A stretch of 64,000 nt of DNA from Sycon ciliatum (taxonomy: Eukaryota; Porifera; Calcarea; Leucosolenida; Sycettidae). The stretch is taken from the NCBI RefSeq assembly GCF_964019385.1, contig NC_088647.1, positions 18,469,533 to 18,533,532 of the forward strand. The letters run 5' to 3'. A model generated the notes under the pieces. It was not told where the DNA came from. It was given only the letters and a program-made list of their open reading frames with translations, and did not search any database. Both the position numbers and the translations under genes were made by a program. Positions 33,245 through 44,463 of this stretch are shown in pieces (the first letter of the stretch is position 1; each line of letters starts with the position of its first letter).

Positions 33245-34404
33245 CACTGTATGCTGGGGTGTTCAGGTGGACCCACTGCCTGCTGGGGTGTTCAGGTGGA
33301 CCCACTGTATGCTGGGGTGTTCAGGTGGACCCACTGTATGTTGGGGTGTTCAGGTGGACCCACTGCATGCTGGTGTGTTCAGGTGGACCCACTGTATGCT
33401 GGGGTGTTCAGGTGGACCCACTACATGCTGGGGTATTCAGGTGGACCCACTGCATGCTGGGGTGTTCAGGTGGACCCACTGCATGCTGGGGTGTTCAGGT
33501 GGACCCACTGTATGCTGGGGTGTTCAGGTGGACCCACTGTATGCTGGGGTGTTCAGGTGGACCCACTGTATGCTGGGGTGTTCAGGTGGACCCACTGCAT
33601 GCTGGGGTGTTCAGGTGGACCCACTGCATGCTGGGGTGTTCAGGTGCACCCACTGCATGCTGGGGTGTTCAGGTGGACCCACTGCATGCTGGGGTGTGCA
33701 GGTGGACCCACTGCATGCTGGGGTGTTCAGGTGGACCCACTGCATGCTGGGGTGTTCAGGTGGACCCACTGCATGCTGGGGTGTTCAGGTGGACCCACTG
33801 CATGCTGGGGTGTTCAGGTGGACCCACTACATGCTGGGGTATTCAGGTGGACCCACTGCATGCTGGGGTGTTCAGGTGGACCCACTGCATGCTGGGGTGT
33901 TCAGGTGGACCCACTGTATGCTGGGGTGTTCAGGTGGACCCACTGTATGCTGGGGTGTTCAGGTGGACCCACTGTATGCTGGGGTGTTCAGGTGGACCCA
34001 CTGTATGCTGGGGTGTTCAGGTGGACCCACTGCATGCTGGGGTGTTCAGGTGGACCCACTGCATGCTGGGGTGTTCAGGTGCACCCACTGCATGCTGGGG
34101 TGTTCAGGTGGACCCACTGCATGCTGGGGTGTGCAGGTGGACCCACTGCATGCTGGGGTGTTCAGGTGGACCCACTGCATGGTGGGGTGTTCAGGTGGAC
34201 CCACTGCATGCTGGGGTGTTCAGGTGGACCCACTGCATGCTGGGGTGTTCAGGTGGACACACTGTATGCTGGGGTGTTCAGGTGGACCCACTGCATGCTG
34301 GGGTGTTCAGGTGGACCCACTGTATGCTGGGGTGTTCAGGTGGACCCACGGTATGCTGGGGTGTTCAGGTGGACCCACTGCATGCTGGGGTGTTCAGGTG
34401 GACC
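33245..34404. repeat. 29-bp minisatellite, exactly 40 units
   Basis: 1160 bp of head-to-tail 29-bp units with core GCTGGGGTGTTCAGGTGG. Most variation is a GCATGC/GTATGC switch plus rare substitutions (GGTGCACC, GTGTGCAGG, CTACATGC). A block of about 15 units appears twice in the same variant order (about 33400-33800 and 33820-34210), showing large-step duplication. The unit has no stop codon in any forward frame, so all three + frames stay open for about 420 codons. I do not regard these as genes. Confidence 0.95.
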
Positions 34405-35446
34405 CACTGTATGGTATCATACTTTACACAATCATCACCGAAGCACAGCGACTCAATGCCAAGTCAAAATGTATAGTATTGAGCAAGGCGAGTCTCCCAT
34501 ACATCCTAGAAACTAGGTCGTGGCAGACGTACAACTGATATGAATGAAGTATGAATGAAGAACATGTATGTAAAAGTAGATTGGAAGGCGAAGCTTGGAA
34601 CAAAAAATCAAAAACAACAAAATAGTAATGCCACATGAGTTCAAAACAATCCAAATCAGACGATATCAGATAGACTCAGTGTCACCCACCCTGGGCAATA
34701 AGCGTGAACATTGACAAGTTCCAGGAAGGTCGGATCACAGCAGTACATGTAACATCAGCTATACAATTGCCTGACGACATGCCTCATGTCGCCTTGCCTT
34801 CCAACAGAATCACAAAAATCCTAGCAGTAGTACACTGATGAAAACTGGTGTGAAAATATCCTCCCCGGATAGATATACAAGTAGGAACATGAATGTGTGG
34901 AAACAAGAGGTGGAAGGATGGTTTGGGGTGGTGGTGGAGGTGGGGAGAGGGGAGGTGGTACTACCCTGTACAGGTACAGGCGTCGCCAAAAGAACTCCGG
35001 TCGATGCCATGGTTACAGTGGTATGGTAGATCTGTACGTGTTCACCGGCGATACTGCACCGTGGCATGCATGCACGTCAGTAGCAGCACAGCACTGAACA
35101 GTCTGCGCTGCACTCTGCTGCCTGCTGCAGTCGGGTCGAGCACTGCATAGCTGAGTGTATCAGGTGTACGCAGGGCTGGCAGCGGGGCATGTGCCGTGTG
35201 CTAGGCTAGTAACAGTGGCAGTACATGCGGCCCATGCACCGTACAGCTACCGGTAGCTAGCATAGCATTGGCCGGATTTTCTCGGCGACGGCTGTACCTA
35301 TCAATACGTTGGTGCACTCGTGGATGTACATTGTACTAAATAACAGTTCAAATCGCTGGGAAACATCCATTAAAGAAGTCAGGACACTACCACCTGATAG
35401 CAATAGCTGTAGCCAAGGCAACGTAAACTGTTCGCCCCGTAATGCC
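34405..35446. other. 3' flank of TRIM copy 2
   Basis: Conserved with 22440-23300 (in part), 52987-54057 and 61813-62545. It contains a G-rich purine stretch (about 34923-34961) whose length differs in each copy. No gene recognised. Confidence 0.55.
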
Positions 35447-37288
35447 CTACACAAGAGTAATTTCATCTCCCGCATTGCTGAGTGCGACAATCCAGTACAG
35501 GTCACCTGTGACGTTGGGGATGGTTTCTGTGACGCCCGTTCTCTCGTGTCTACCAGTGAGAGTGTGACGATCGTGATCAACTGTGAGATGAATGATGTCA
35601 CCAGTTTGCCACGGTTGACCAAGGGCAAGGCCGGTGTGGTAGTTACCAGCACTATGGCCATACCAACCAAAACATTGTGCCTCGTCCTGTTGGTATTGTT
35701 CAAGCTCTGGATTACTGGATGAACAGGCAGAGAGGAAGAGGTTACCACCGGTGGTCTTGTCAATCCTCACCTTCAGTGTACTGCTACCAATATCAGTGAC
35801 TATAGGTGTGGTACATGCTGATCTATATCCACCACTGGCACTGGCCTTATTCAGTGAGCGACCATCATTGGTGATATTCAATTGACTGCTACAGCGATTT
35901 CCATCAAACCTCGGAGTCGCCGACACCACCAGCTTCTGTGGACTACCCTTCAGATGGACGCAACCAATCTTGGCTGAGATGTTGTAGTGGCCAGTTTGCA
36001 ATAGAGTATGTCGGGCCTGTATTTGTCCGGTAGCAGGTGTAAGCTGTGTGCACATGGTGGTTGTGTCCTCATCGAGACCGGATATTGATATCTCCAGTCC
36101 AATGTTTTTCAGTTGCTCTTGCTCCACGATACTTGGGACAGCACTGTCTGGTAGCACTATAGAGATGTTCAAATGATCGTTAAGAAGGGCATTGTCGGGA
36201 CTCTTCAATGTGCCATCAGCAACATCCAGCACTGCTCCTGTTTCGCTGATGTCATTGAGTAGGGATGTGGTGTCCGTCGTGCCAAACACAATGCCACTGG
36301 TGACACATGGCTCTTTCTCGTCCTCCGCAGTTTTCATGGTTTTCACGATAGACGCATCCACCCAGGACCACACACGGAGAAGCTCAACATCGTCCTCAAA
36401 CGACTGCAGAATGCTGGCAGCACTCTCTCCTTTCGACACACACTCATGAAGTTGGTGTAGTTGCTTCTCCAGAGGTTCCAGTTTCTGCAACCTCAGCTGA
36501 TCCAGCTCGGATAGAAGAGAGGCCTCTCGCTTCTTCACAGCCTCCATCAGTGGCTTGAAGAAGGTAGATACCTTCTCTGAAGCATACTCGGTTTGACTGT
36601 GGACCATTCGAATGTTCTTCTCCACGGTCTCTATGGCACTGCTGACAACACCATCACATTCTGATGTACAACTGCTCAGCTTAGTGGAAAGTGTGTCACG
36701 AGTGTTTTGTGCAGCACTGGCAATATCCATCACCTTGTGTTCATCATGTCTGTGTGCTCCAGTATGTATGCACTGTGTGCACAGTAGCTGATTGCACTCC
36801 AAGCAAAACTGTTGCAACACTTCATTCGTGTGTAGAGCACATCTATGCTGCACCACTCTGCCACTGCTGCTGCCACTGCTTGTTGACTCTGTGGAGGATA
36901 CAGATAGCGCCTTCACTGTGTGTCCTTTGCCAGATTTACACATGGGATGGCCAGTACCGTGGTACTCACAGAATTTGAGGCTGCAGTCCTCACAACCCAC
37001 TGCAGCTGGCTTTCCATCCCAGCATTCGTCACAGGTTTGAATGACCTGATCTAGGCCTGCAGCCGCTCCAGTCATCGTATCGCTTGCTTGAACGACATTC
37101 GGTAGCGATCGTAACGGCTCTGTACCAACAGGCAATTGCGTAGCGGACAAACACCGCGGACACTTTATGCTTCCATCGAATCCCAAGCTGTTCTGCAGGC
37201 ACGGCACACACAGTGCGTGCAAACACGAAACAAACTTTAGAGTGGTCGTGGACGACCCACAACCACCGCACTGCACTACGGACGACAT
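35447..37288 (-). CDS. TRIM-like RING E3 ligase, copy 2
   Basis: 613 aa, single exon, same architecture as copy 1. The RING is identical in all eight zinc ligands (Cys7 to Cys46). B-box 1 reads CDECWDGKPAAVGCEDC. B-box 2 reads CALHTNEVLQQFCLECN ... CTQCIHTGAHRHDEHK with all ligands kept. The coiled coil is almost identical to copy 1, followed by the filamin-like repeat (GHYNISAKIGCVHLKGSPQK) and the SPRY-like end (GDIIHLTVDHDRHTLTGRHE). Differences from copy 1 concentrate in the C-terminal domain (for example TTGGNLFLSACSSSNPELEQ against ISKGYIFVSACSSSNPQLEL), as expected if that domain binds varying targets. Likely functional. Confidence 0.85.
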   Translation of the reverse strand: MSSVVQCGGCGSSTTTLKFVSCLHALCVPCLQNSLGFDGSIKCPRCLSATQLPVGTEPLRSLPNVVQASDTMTGAAAGLDQVIQTCDECWDGKPAAVGCEDCSLKFCEYHGTGHPMCKSGKGHTVKALSVSSTESTSSGSSSGRVVQHRCALHTNEVLQQFCLECNQLLCTQCIHTGAHRHDEHKVMDIASAAQNTRDTLSTKLSSCTSECDGVVSSAIETVEKNIRMVHSQTEYASEKVSTFFKPLMEAVKKREASLLSELDQLRLQKLEPLEKQLHQLHECVSKGESAASILQSFEDDVELLRVWSWVDASIVKTMKTAEDEKEPCVTSGIVFGTTDTTSLLNDISETGAVLDVADGTLKSPDNALLNDHLNISIVLPDSAVPSIVEQEQLKNIGLEISISGLDEDTTTMCTQLTPATGQIQARHTLLQTGHYNISAKIGCVHLKGSPQKLVVSATPRFDGNRCSSQLNITNDGRSLNKASASGGYRSACTTPIVTDIGSSTLKVRIDKTTGGNLFLSACSSSNPELEQYQQDEAQCFGWYGHSAGNYHTGLALGQPWQTGDIIHLTVDHDRHTLTGRHERTGVTETIPNVTGDLYWIVALSNAGDEITLV

Positions 37289-37351
37289 TATTTTGCACCC
37301 CTGAAGCCAGTGAAGCTACTGAAGGAGCTCAATCTTCCGACAATCTGAATA

Positions 37352-37791
37352 CCGTATAACTATAAGTACAAATTTTCGTTCACGAAATCTTTCGTTATCA
37401 CTCCACCAGCGCAGCTAGCAGGCTTGTTACGTATGTGTACAGTCATGTACTTATCTACTACAGACAGTCAGTGCTGGCAACTGAAATCCGACCCCCTAGA
37501 CTAGTATCGTCTCGTACGAATCGCTAGCGCGGCTAGCGCACCGCGAGGGGGGTCGGATTTCAGATGCCAGCACTGTAGATCTACTAAATATTTTCTATTC
37601 GTGGTCTGTCTGTCACTGTCAGTGCAGTGTCACCCTGAACGTTCAGAAAGAAAGAACAACTTTAGTTTGGTCACGTACAAACTTTATTTATTTCGTGCCC
37701 CCTATGGCCTATACGAATAATTATAGAGGAAGTTACATACATGTACATTAATTTATTGATTAATTCCAAACGAAAATTTGTACTTATACAG
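37352..37791. mobile_element. CTGTATAAG-family TIR element (unit 2)
   Basis: TA at 37350-37351 and 37792-37793; 440 bp; left end CCGTATAACTATAAGTACAA, right end (reversed) CTGTATAAGTACAAATTTTC. It contains a nested Tc1-like MITE (37469-37575) and begins about 63 bp 5' of the TRIM copy 2 start codon. Confidence 0.7.
37469..37575. mobile_element. Tc1-like MITE (CAGTGCTGGC ends)
   Basis: 107 bp; ends CAGTGCTGGCAACTGAAATC and CAGTGCTGGCATCTGAAATC; interior differs from the unit 1 copy by a 12-bp GCTAGCGC repeat. Confidence 0.65.
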
Positions 37792-38167
37792 TAGCGTAGT
37801 GTAGTCCGTAGAGCTAGTTGGAGTTCATCAAGTACATTGTACAGTCAACTTCGCTAATAACGACTGCGGATATAACGACAATTCGCGAATAACGACAGAA
37901 TTTCCATGCCCAGAGCAAAGTCCCATCCAACTGGAATACAATACAATGCCAATGGGCGCTTTCGATTACACGCATTTCGGTCAATTCTAGAATTAGTTAT
38001 TGTTGATGCACAGTTCGATTACACAAAAAGTGACAAAATCCGTCGTTAAAAAAAGTAAAAGTAAATTATCGTATCCGTTCTAGTCCGTGAGCCAAATCTC
38101 AGAATCGGCTGTTTTAGCATCGACCGTTGCACCCAGAGAGGGACAAATCGTCCTTCAGCACACCGAT

Positions 38168-38688
38168 TCAGGATGGTATCCTGAAGCGATTTCCACTTGT
38201 TGGACAATTCGAAACTGATCCAGGGAGGTCACAGAAGACGCCAAACATCCAACTTTGCTCTCTGACAGCAGCGGCCATTTTCGCCTTCTTCACTTGATTT
38301 TTTTGCGCTTGTTCACGGATTCTCATTTTTTGAAGCCATGAGCAGATTCCACGAGTGCACATAACGCGGAAACCAGTGCACAAAACTAGATTTGAATTTT
38401 TTTTACCGCTGAGAATTATCAATCCGGATCATGCATGCAAACTGCAGCAAAGTTACAATGCATTCGTTCAGAACTAAACTGACTTCAAAGAATGTCCTAA
38501 ATACCTCTCGAGATATTTGTTCACCACTTCCTAGGCGTAGAAGACTGTAGTGAGTAACCTTCTGGAGCGAATGGCGGACTCTGCCCCGAGCATGAACTTC
38601 TTTTCATCCTGTTCAAGGTCAAATATTACTCAGTTTGCGTTGAAGAATAACAATTACATGAAAAGGCGACGAGGAGACAATAACTTTA
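38168..38688. other. Left inner part of the 9.4-kb element, no gene recognised
   Basis: AT-rich, short frames only; subterminal region of the TIR element up to the fold-back arm at 38689. Confidence 0.4.
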
Positions 38689-39548
38689 TTAATGCGATTA
38701 ATAGTATAAGTGAAGCGGACATTACAAAAATGATGAATGAGAATACATGTATCTAAAATGGTTGTTCCTAATCGATTTTCTTGAGACTATCATCAGGGAA
38801 AATCGTCTCACAATAGAGGCTATACGGAGAAACAAACTACTTATAGGTTAATGGATTGTGGGAAGTATACAAGGTGAGGTGTGAAAAAAAACTAAAGTGG
38901 GAGAGAAGACGAAAGAAATTAGAAGAAAAGATGTGAGAGTGTTCTGACGGTGTGAGCTACTACAAAAGGTGAGTGAAATGAAGGCGTGGAAGCAGGTGAA
39001 TGTGATAGAGTGAGGAACTGTGAGGTGTAGGTGTATGCAAATGAATACGTGTGTGAATGCTAGGTGAAGAGTCTCAGTTTTGTGACATTTTCTTTTTGAA
39101 TGCATAGGTTAGGATTGTGTTTACGGATGAAAACAGCTTCTAATACCTTAACCCTTTGTGGGTCTTACTCAATGTATGTGAGGGGTGGTCACGCAAACAC
39201 GCGCACAAACAACCAGCCATAACTCAAGTTCTGTGGGTTGTAGGTATGGGTAAACTATATATATTCAAAATCTGTATGCCTGGACGAGTCCAGAAAACAC
39301 AAATATGACTATGTCCAGGCAAGGGTATGACCCGTGGTAGCCCTTCAAGTTGAGAGAAAATACAATTGCGAACAAAAAACACAAAAATCACAGCACGAAG
39401 TGCATACCAAGTTCGTGATGGAGCTGAAGTCCTATGATAAACAATCAGGTAAGCGCTACATCTTGGTGAAGAATATATGCTCCTAATTCCGTCCTGGAAC
39501 TCCAACACGTCGCCATCGGCGAGGCACCAGCAGCAACAGTTCCATCAC

Positions 39549-42494
39549 AATAGACCGATCCCCTTATTATTGTCTGGGTTCGAGCAAGGGGGCAACTCCG
39601 CAGTCGCGTGGGATCCTGCTGCACACACGCGACCAACCTCACCTCGCGCCGAGCTCGGCTTTGCGTGACTTCTCGCATGCGAAGTGCAGAGCACGCGAAA
39701 TCTACACGCAGTGCAAGCCTGTCTACAAAAAATGCCACAAGGACTTTTGATTTGAGCTGTTTTGTTTTTGTTTAGACGTCTTCCTTTTTACGACTTCAGG
39801 ATGCCTTCTCAGGATCATTGCTGCGTTCCTCACTGTCAGAACAGGAGGACGAAGCAAGCAAGTCATTTCACTCCTTTCGTCGTGTGGAGCCACAGCGGCC
39901 TGGAGCAAGCGGATCCAGGCTATTCCCCGTGAGGAAGGACGTAGTTTTAGGGTCACTCTGAATATTTGAGATGCAGCGATCATTTCGATCCCGAAGTCGA
40001 AATCGTTTTGCCCAGCTCTACAAGGGCAGGATGCGTCCAGGAAACCAAACAGCTGTCCTACGGTACCAGGTTTGCTTTTCGCAAGAGAGTGGAGTCTGGA
40101 CGCTCTGCTCCCTATGCTCGCAAAACAGTATTTGCTGAGCCTAGTGCAGTTTGGTCATGGAAGTGCAGCGTCTGCATCACGAGCTCCCCATGCTCGCAAA
40201 CCAGTATTTTGCTGAGAGGCAACGGCATTTTGAGTTGGAAAGGAACCTGGCTTAGTGCAGTTTGGTCCTGTAATGGAAGTGCAGCATCTGCATCAGGAGT
40301 TGGCAGCAAGTAGAGCTCGTGTACAGAGTCTCGTGGAGCAGTTGGACGATGGGGTGAAGAAAGCCGAAAAACAGCTTACGTACAATAACATAAAGAAAGA
40401 CTCTGAGCCGCGCCAGTTTCAGACTGGTTTGCCTTCAGGTGTTTGGACCGCTCTGTGGGACTTCTTTGAGCCTAGCCGAGAAAATGTACTGCGCCGAGCC
40501 AGATCTGTGAAGACGGAAGCTGAGGGACGGCGGATACAGTTGGAGGTGGCCGTAAATCGCCAATGAGCATGTAATGGAGGATCAGCTGCTATTGGCATTG
40601 ATGTGTCTAAGCCTGGGCCGAATGGGACAGAAGCTGTCATGCGTGGCACAAGTTAATCATCCGTTTCACGGTATATACTATATAGCTAGCTGAGCTGGAA
40701 AGACGTCTTGTTCCTCCGTTTGGGCATGATCCCCATTTGGGCGAGCTGGCGAGATGTTCAGTCATCAATGCCATGTACCGCAAGACATTCTGCATTGTGG
40801 ATGAAACAGTTCTATTTTGCCATGCACTTAGGGTTCTCGCACCGGCACAAAAAGACCCAACAGATCCTTGCGCTCTTATTTTCTCCCATGGTAACATTGC
40901 TGATCACAACACCCGGTAGCCAGTCGCAGATGCAACCAAATCAACCAGGTTCTCTTACTCTTTTTTTCCAATACTGAAACCAAAGGTATACCAATATTTG
41001 CATCGAATGCAGTGATGATTTCAATACTGTCCACTAGTACAACGCATTACCAGACTGGCATATAATCATGATAATATTATCCATTTCGCAATCACTGTCA
41101 TTGCTTTCTTAGATCTTCAATCATCAATATCGGACCATAAACCGTCTATCATCTTCTATTATATCATCATTAGTATCCTGCTACTATCCTCCTCTAACGA
41201 TGAGCTCGAAGAAAAGAAACAGCGGTCTAGAGGCGTAAACACTATCTGTCAACGGAAGTGTCCTTGCTGTGCTGGTGTGTTTATGCTTCGTGCATTAGTT
41301 CGGCCAAGAGCGCATGGTGGTGGCGGGTTGAGGATGTTAAATATACTAGAAAATAGTTCACTCTGAACGTGCAGGCGGTATATTCATAGGTTCGAAAGAA
41401 CCGCACACACACTTTGCTGCAGACAGCGGCAAGCTTTGGCCCTCGTGCTTCGAAGGGGGAGCAATCCACTGTGCTACGCTTGCGATTAACAGCAAGCTTC
41501 GACTTTTCAAAGGTACGACTCATCATTGGCTCTGGGGTAATGTTCCTGGAACAAATGCCCCATAGCCAACTGAGGGCCAGGGAGCACGCAATCTGCCTTC
41601 CTGGGCGAGAAGTGTTCCAGCACAAGAAGCAGCACGAATACATGCTGACAAAGACCACCATCACCACCAGCCGGCACACAGCACACTGTTCTTCAAACAC
41701 CATCCACCCCGTCCATGTGTTTGCACTGTCCTTCTCTAGCTCTTCACGCTCAACAAATAACACGCACTGCTCATCGTTTTTTTTATGCTTCCTCTGGGTT
41801 GGCTAGCCCTTCGACTTGACAAAACAGCGATCACCACTGCACTGCTATCGTCAGCTCATAGCAGTCGCTTCCACCAGTGGCTTTTCCTGTCTTTGCAAGG
41901 TGTCCAAGGATGGCTGCTGTTGTCACTACAGGCAAATCAGAAGTACTTTAGTGGCTGATGTCCAACCAGATCGTTGGAAAATCGATTTTTCCACTTCAGG
42001 GCTGCTGATCGCGACTTGGTGACTTGGCAGCACCACGGTTACCTTCATAGAAGATGGCTCTGGAGAGGAAAAGACAGACCAGAAAAAGGTTACTATTATC
42101 TTCAGCACCGATCGCAAGGAGAAAGAAATATGGTCTGCTGTAGCCTAGGCACAAAATAAATCTCACAACACGATTCGCGATTCGAATATTTCAACAACAA
42201 AAAAACTCACCTCTGGAGTAACTCCTGTTTGTGGCCCGAGATCGTTCCCTCCCGCGCCTTGAAAAAATCCTGCAGCGGCATCACAGTCCATGTCTCTCTC
42301 GGAGACTCTGCTCCTACCAGCAGGAGGTTTAGCACCGCTCGAAGCCATCGCAAACTACTTGAACTAAGCAGAAGACATTCCAAAACAAACCTGAAACACA
42401 CTGTCAAAGATGCTGTCACGTTCAAAAACTAGCTCGATCGCGAGTGAGGTTGCCCCCGTGCTCGAACCCAGTATAATAAGGGGATCGGTCTATT
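39549..42494. mobile_element. TIR element carrying a THAP-type transposase relic, nest level 7
   Basis: Inverted ends of about 45 bp: AATAGACCGATCCCCTTATT, then CTGGGTTCGAGCANGGGGGCAAC, on both sides. The relic at 39801-40566 suggests a PIF/Harbinger-like (for example ISL2EU-type) transposon. Target duplication not resolved (flanks CAC and TTG). Confidence 0.65.
39801..40566 (+). pseudogene. THAP-domain transposase relic (Harbinger-like)
   Basis: The frame from ATG 39801 reads MPSQDHCCVPHCQNRRTKQ ... W then hits a stop at 39932. The remaining THAP pieces (RIQAIPREEGRSFRV, then RCSDHFDPEVE) follow in shifted frames, giving the C2CH pattern C-x3-C ... C-x2-H. After a gap, 40270-40566 encodes a coiled coil (LHQELAASRARVQSLVEQLD) followed by FQTGLPSGVWTALWDFFEPS, the helix-turn-helix entry segment typical of THAP plus DDE_4 transposases. 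The DDE catalytic core itself is not recognisable. Multiple frameshifts make it non-functional. Confidence 0.6.
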
Positions 42495-42929
42495 TTGGTT
42501 CGTTCAGCTCAGCGCCGCTCGCGTCAGATTCGCTCGCTCAGATGAGTACGAGACTCGTACTCAGGCGCGATGTCACGCATGCCGTGATTCTCACGGCCAG
42601 GCGAATCAGCTGATCGCACCTGACAAGTCCTTGTAAGAGTTGCTGTTGCTGTGCTTCCTCGCTGGTTGGTAAATTTGATTTCTTCATTCGGGGACGATTT
42701 ATTTGAGCTTGGAGGACTCAACGGAGCTCTCTTTCTCACCACATTACACTGGAAATCCTCCAGGGACATCCAGCCTAGACTGGTGCCGTCAGTGTCCTCA
42801 GAAAGCTTTTCTGACACTGCCTCAAGAGATGCACTCCCATTCTCGAAATGCGCGCATGGCGGATGTTCGTCTTTTCCAATTTCACCAGACTTCAGTGGAT
42901 CAATACTGCAAAAATTTGTATGGTAAGTA
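42495..42929. other. Interior of the piggyBac-type element, no gene recognised
   Basis: Short frames only; leads into a retrotransposon fragment. Confidence 0.4.
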
Positions 42930-43576
42930 TGGTTGAAGATAACCTAATGTTAAATATTCAGAAAACACAATATATTACAGTAACTAAAGCCGACTCCTCT
43001 TGGCGATCTGTCAAGCTGCTTGGCTCTTTGTTGGGGTCCGCAGAGGATATTCAGGCAAGAATAGGTGCTGCGAATAGAGCGTTCGGCTCCATTTCGTGGA
43101 AGCGTCATAAACTGAGCTCCAGACTTTGTATGTTCTCTGCCCTCATTTTGCCTATCCTGTTGTATAACTGCGGACTGTGGGCCCTGACACAGCAACTCAG
43201 TAATCGGCTGGACGCATGGCACCGCAGAAAATTGCGGTACCTGCTTGGTGTGGTGTACCCTCACCACATGTCGAATGCCAAGGTGTACGCCTCAACGCGA
43301 CAAGGCCCAGTCAGCACTACCTGTCGCAGACGTCGGCTGCTCTGGCTGGGCCATGTTGTTCGCGAAGGACGTAACTCAGCGTCCTACCAAGCACTGGAGA
43401 TGGCAATTAATACCCGGGACATCAAGCGCCCACGTGGCCGACCCCATCTCAGATGGATTGACAATATTAAAAGTGATCTAAAGCACGCCAATATTGATAT
43501 TTCTGACTGTTTTGAACTGGCTCTAGACAAGAAAGAATGGCTGATGCTTATGGAAAAATGTGCTGCGCTTGCGTAG
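42930..43576 (+). mobile_element. Non-LTR retrotransposon fragment, RT C-terminal region
   Basis: The frame shows NIQKTQYITVTKADSSW, VKLLGSLLGSAEDIQARIGA, LCMFSALILPILLYNCGLWA, RRRRLLWLGHVVREG and RPRGRPHLRWIDNIKSDLKH. This is the thumb/C-terminal segment of LINE-type endonuclease-reverse transcriptases. Only the last about 210 residues are present; no RT catalytic motif. Upstream Met at 42848 is coincidental. Confidence 0.75.
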
Positions 43577-43868
43577 TTGTTCTTACTGCGATACGTTCTA
43601 ACAATAATGAGATGCCTTTTGTCGGCTCTTCTGCCTGGATTTCGTTGACAGATGCGTTAAGCCCATGGATCCTTCCATGAGTGACATGCGAACTGTAACT
43701 ATTATCATTATTATGGTTGTTTTTTACACCGTTGGAAAGCCTTGGACCTCAGCTACACGTAGAGCACCATTTTAGTTGTCTCCTAGCAACAAAACTCACC
43801 GAAAATACGATTTTGCTGTAAGGGTCACATACGACCCTTACGCTTATGTGAGACCCATAAAGGGTTAA
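43577..43868. other. Right end of the piggyBac-type element
   Basis: Non-coding; contains the inverted AAGGGTCACATACGACCCTT and the terminal inverted repeat. Confidence 0.5.
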
Positions 43869-44131
43869 GTTCACGAAACCTACGAGCACGACACAAAACA
43901 GTGAAGCATGAATCATCATACACTGAGCGGCATTGGCTACTAGACAAGAGGTGTTTCTTAATGGCTGACCCTTTCGTTGTGGTCTCACCTTCAGTCCGGT
44001 CATCGTCATCTTGGTTGTCCAACTCACTCTCTTCATCACTGCTCTCACCTTCCTCATCCTCCTCCGCTTCCATCCCGTCCTCTGCACCCAACGACAATCC
44101 CACGCTACTGCTCGCTGCTAGTCCATGTCCG

Positions 44132-44463
44132 GTAGCGTGGGATTGTCGTTGGGTGCAGAGGACGGGATGGAAGCGGAGGAGGATGAGGAAGGTGAGAGCA
44201 GTGATGAAGAGAGTGAGTTGGACAACCAAGATGACGATGACCGGACTGAAGGTGAGACCACAACGAAAGGGTCAGCCATTAAGAAACACCTCTTGTCTAG
44301 TAGCCAATGCCGCTCAGTGTATGATGATTCATGCTTCACTGTTTTGTGTCGTGCTCGTAGGTTTCGTGAACTTAAGGTATTAGAAGCTGTTTTCATCCGT
44401 AAACACAATCCTAACCTATGCATTCAGAAAGAAAATGTCACAAAACTGAGACTCTTCACCTAG
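44132..44463 (+). pseudogene. Acidic ORF with GIY-YIG-like C-terminus (Penelope-like relic)
   Basis: An open frame inside the palindrome arm, running from its spacer: an acidic stretch (EAEEDEEGESSDEESELDNQ) then HLLSSSQCRSVYDDSCFTVL and VLEAVFIRKHNPNLCIQKEN, ending TKLRLFT and stop. The last about 45 residues look like the conserved end of Penelope-like GIY-YIG endonucleases (LEA..I....P.L..Q). Neither the reverse transcriptase nor the GIY-YIG catalytic start is present. The mirror copy on the other arm is broken by the piggyBac-type element. Confidence 0.45.

Larger units (their letters stand above)
25266..37288. repeat. Segmental duplication unit 1 (spacer plus TRIM copy 2), 12.0 kb
   Basis: Colinear with 37289-55899. 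Matching blocks include 25266-25412/37289-37445, 26273-26628/37431-37791, 27576-27775/37830-38048, 27764-28313/47781-48335, 29385-31130/48450-50270, 32460-34500/51640-53080 and 34405-37288/52987-55899. Unit 1 alone carries the palindrome (25413-26272), a mariner-like MITE (26636-27042), three retroelement inserts (27058-27575, 28308-28392, 28505-29383), and a 65-bp tandem array (31190-31540). Confidence 0.85.
39152..43864. mobile_element. piggyBac-type element at TTAA, nest level 6
   Basis: TTAA at 39148-39151 and 43865-43868; inverted ends CCCTTTGTGGGTCTTACTCA and CCCTTTATGGGTCTCACATA. The opposite palindrome arm contains the uninterrupted site (CGTGAACTTAAGGTATTAG, 44366-44384), an exact empty-site control. 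No piggyBac transposase was found. The right subterminal region holds a further inverted AAGGGTCACATACGACCCTT. Confidence 0.8.

Noticed and set aside
33245-34404. CRISPR-like direct repeats of 29 bp
   Set aside because: Units are contiguous with no spacers, in a eukaryotic context; this is a minisatellite.
33217-34538. Three overlapping about 420-aa ORFs on the + strand
   Set aside because: They arise because the repeat unit lacks stops; period is 29 residues in every frame and no domain is present.
43901-44383. 160-aa ORF running through the palindrome centre
   Set aside because: Crosses the spacer from antisense into sense sequence; not a natural protein.
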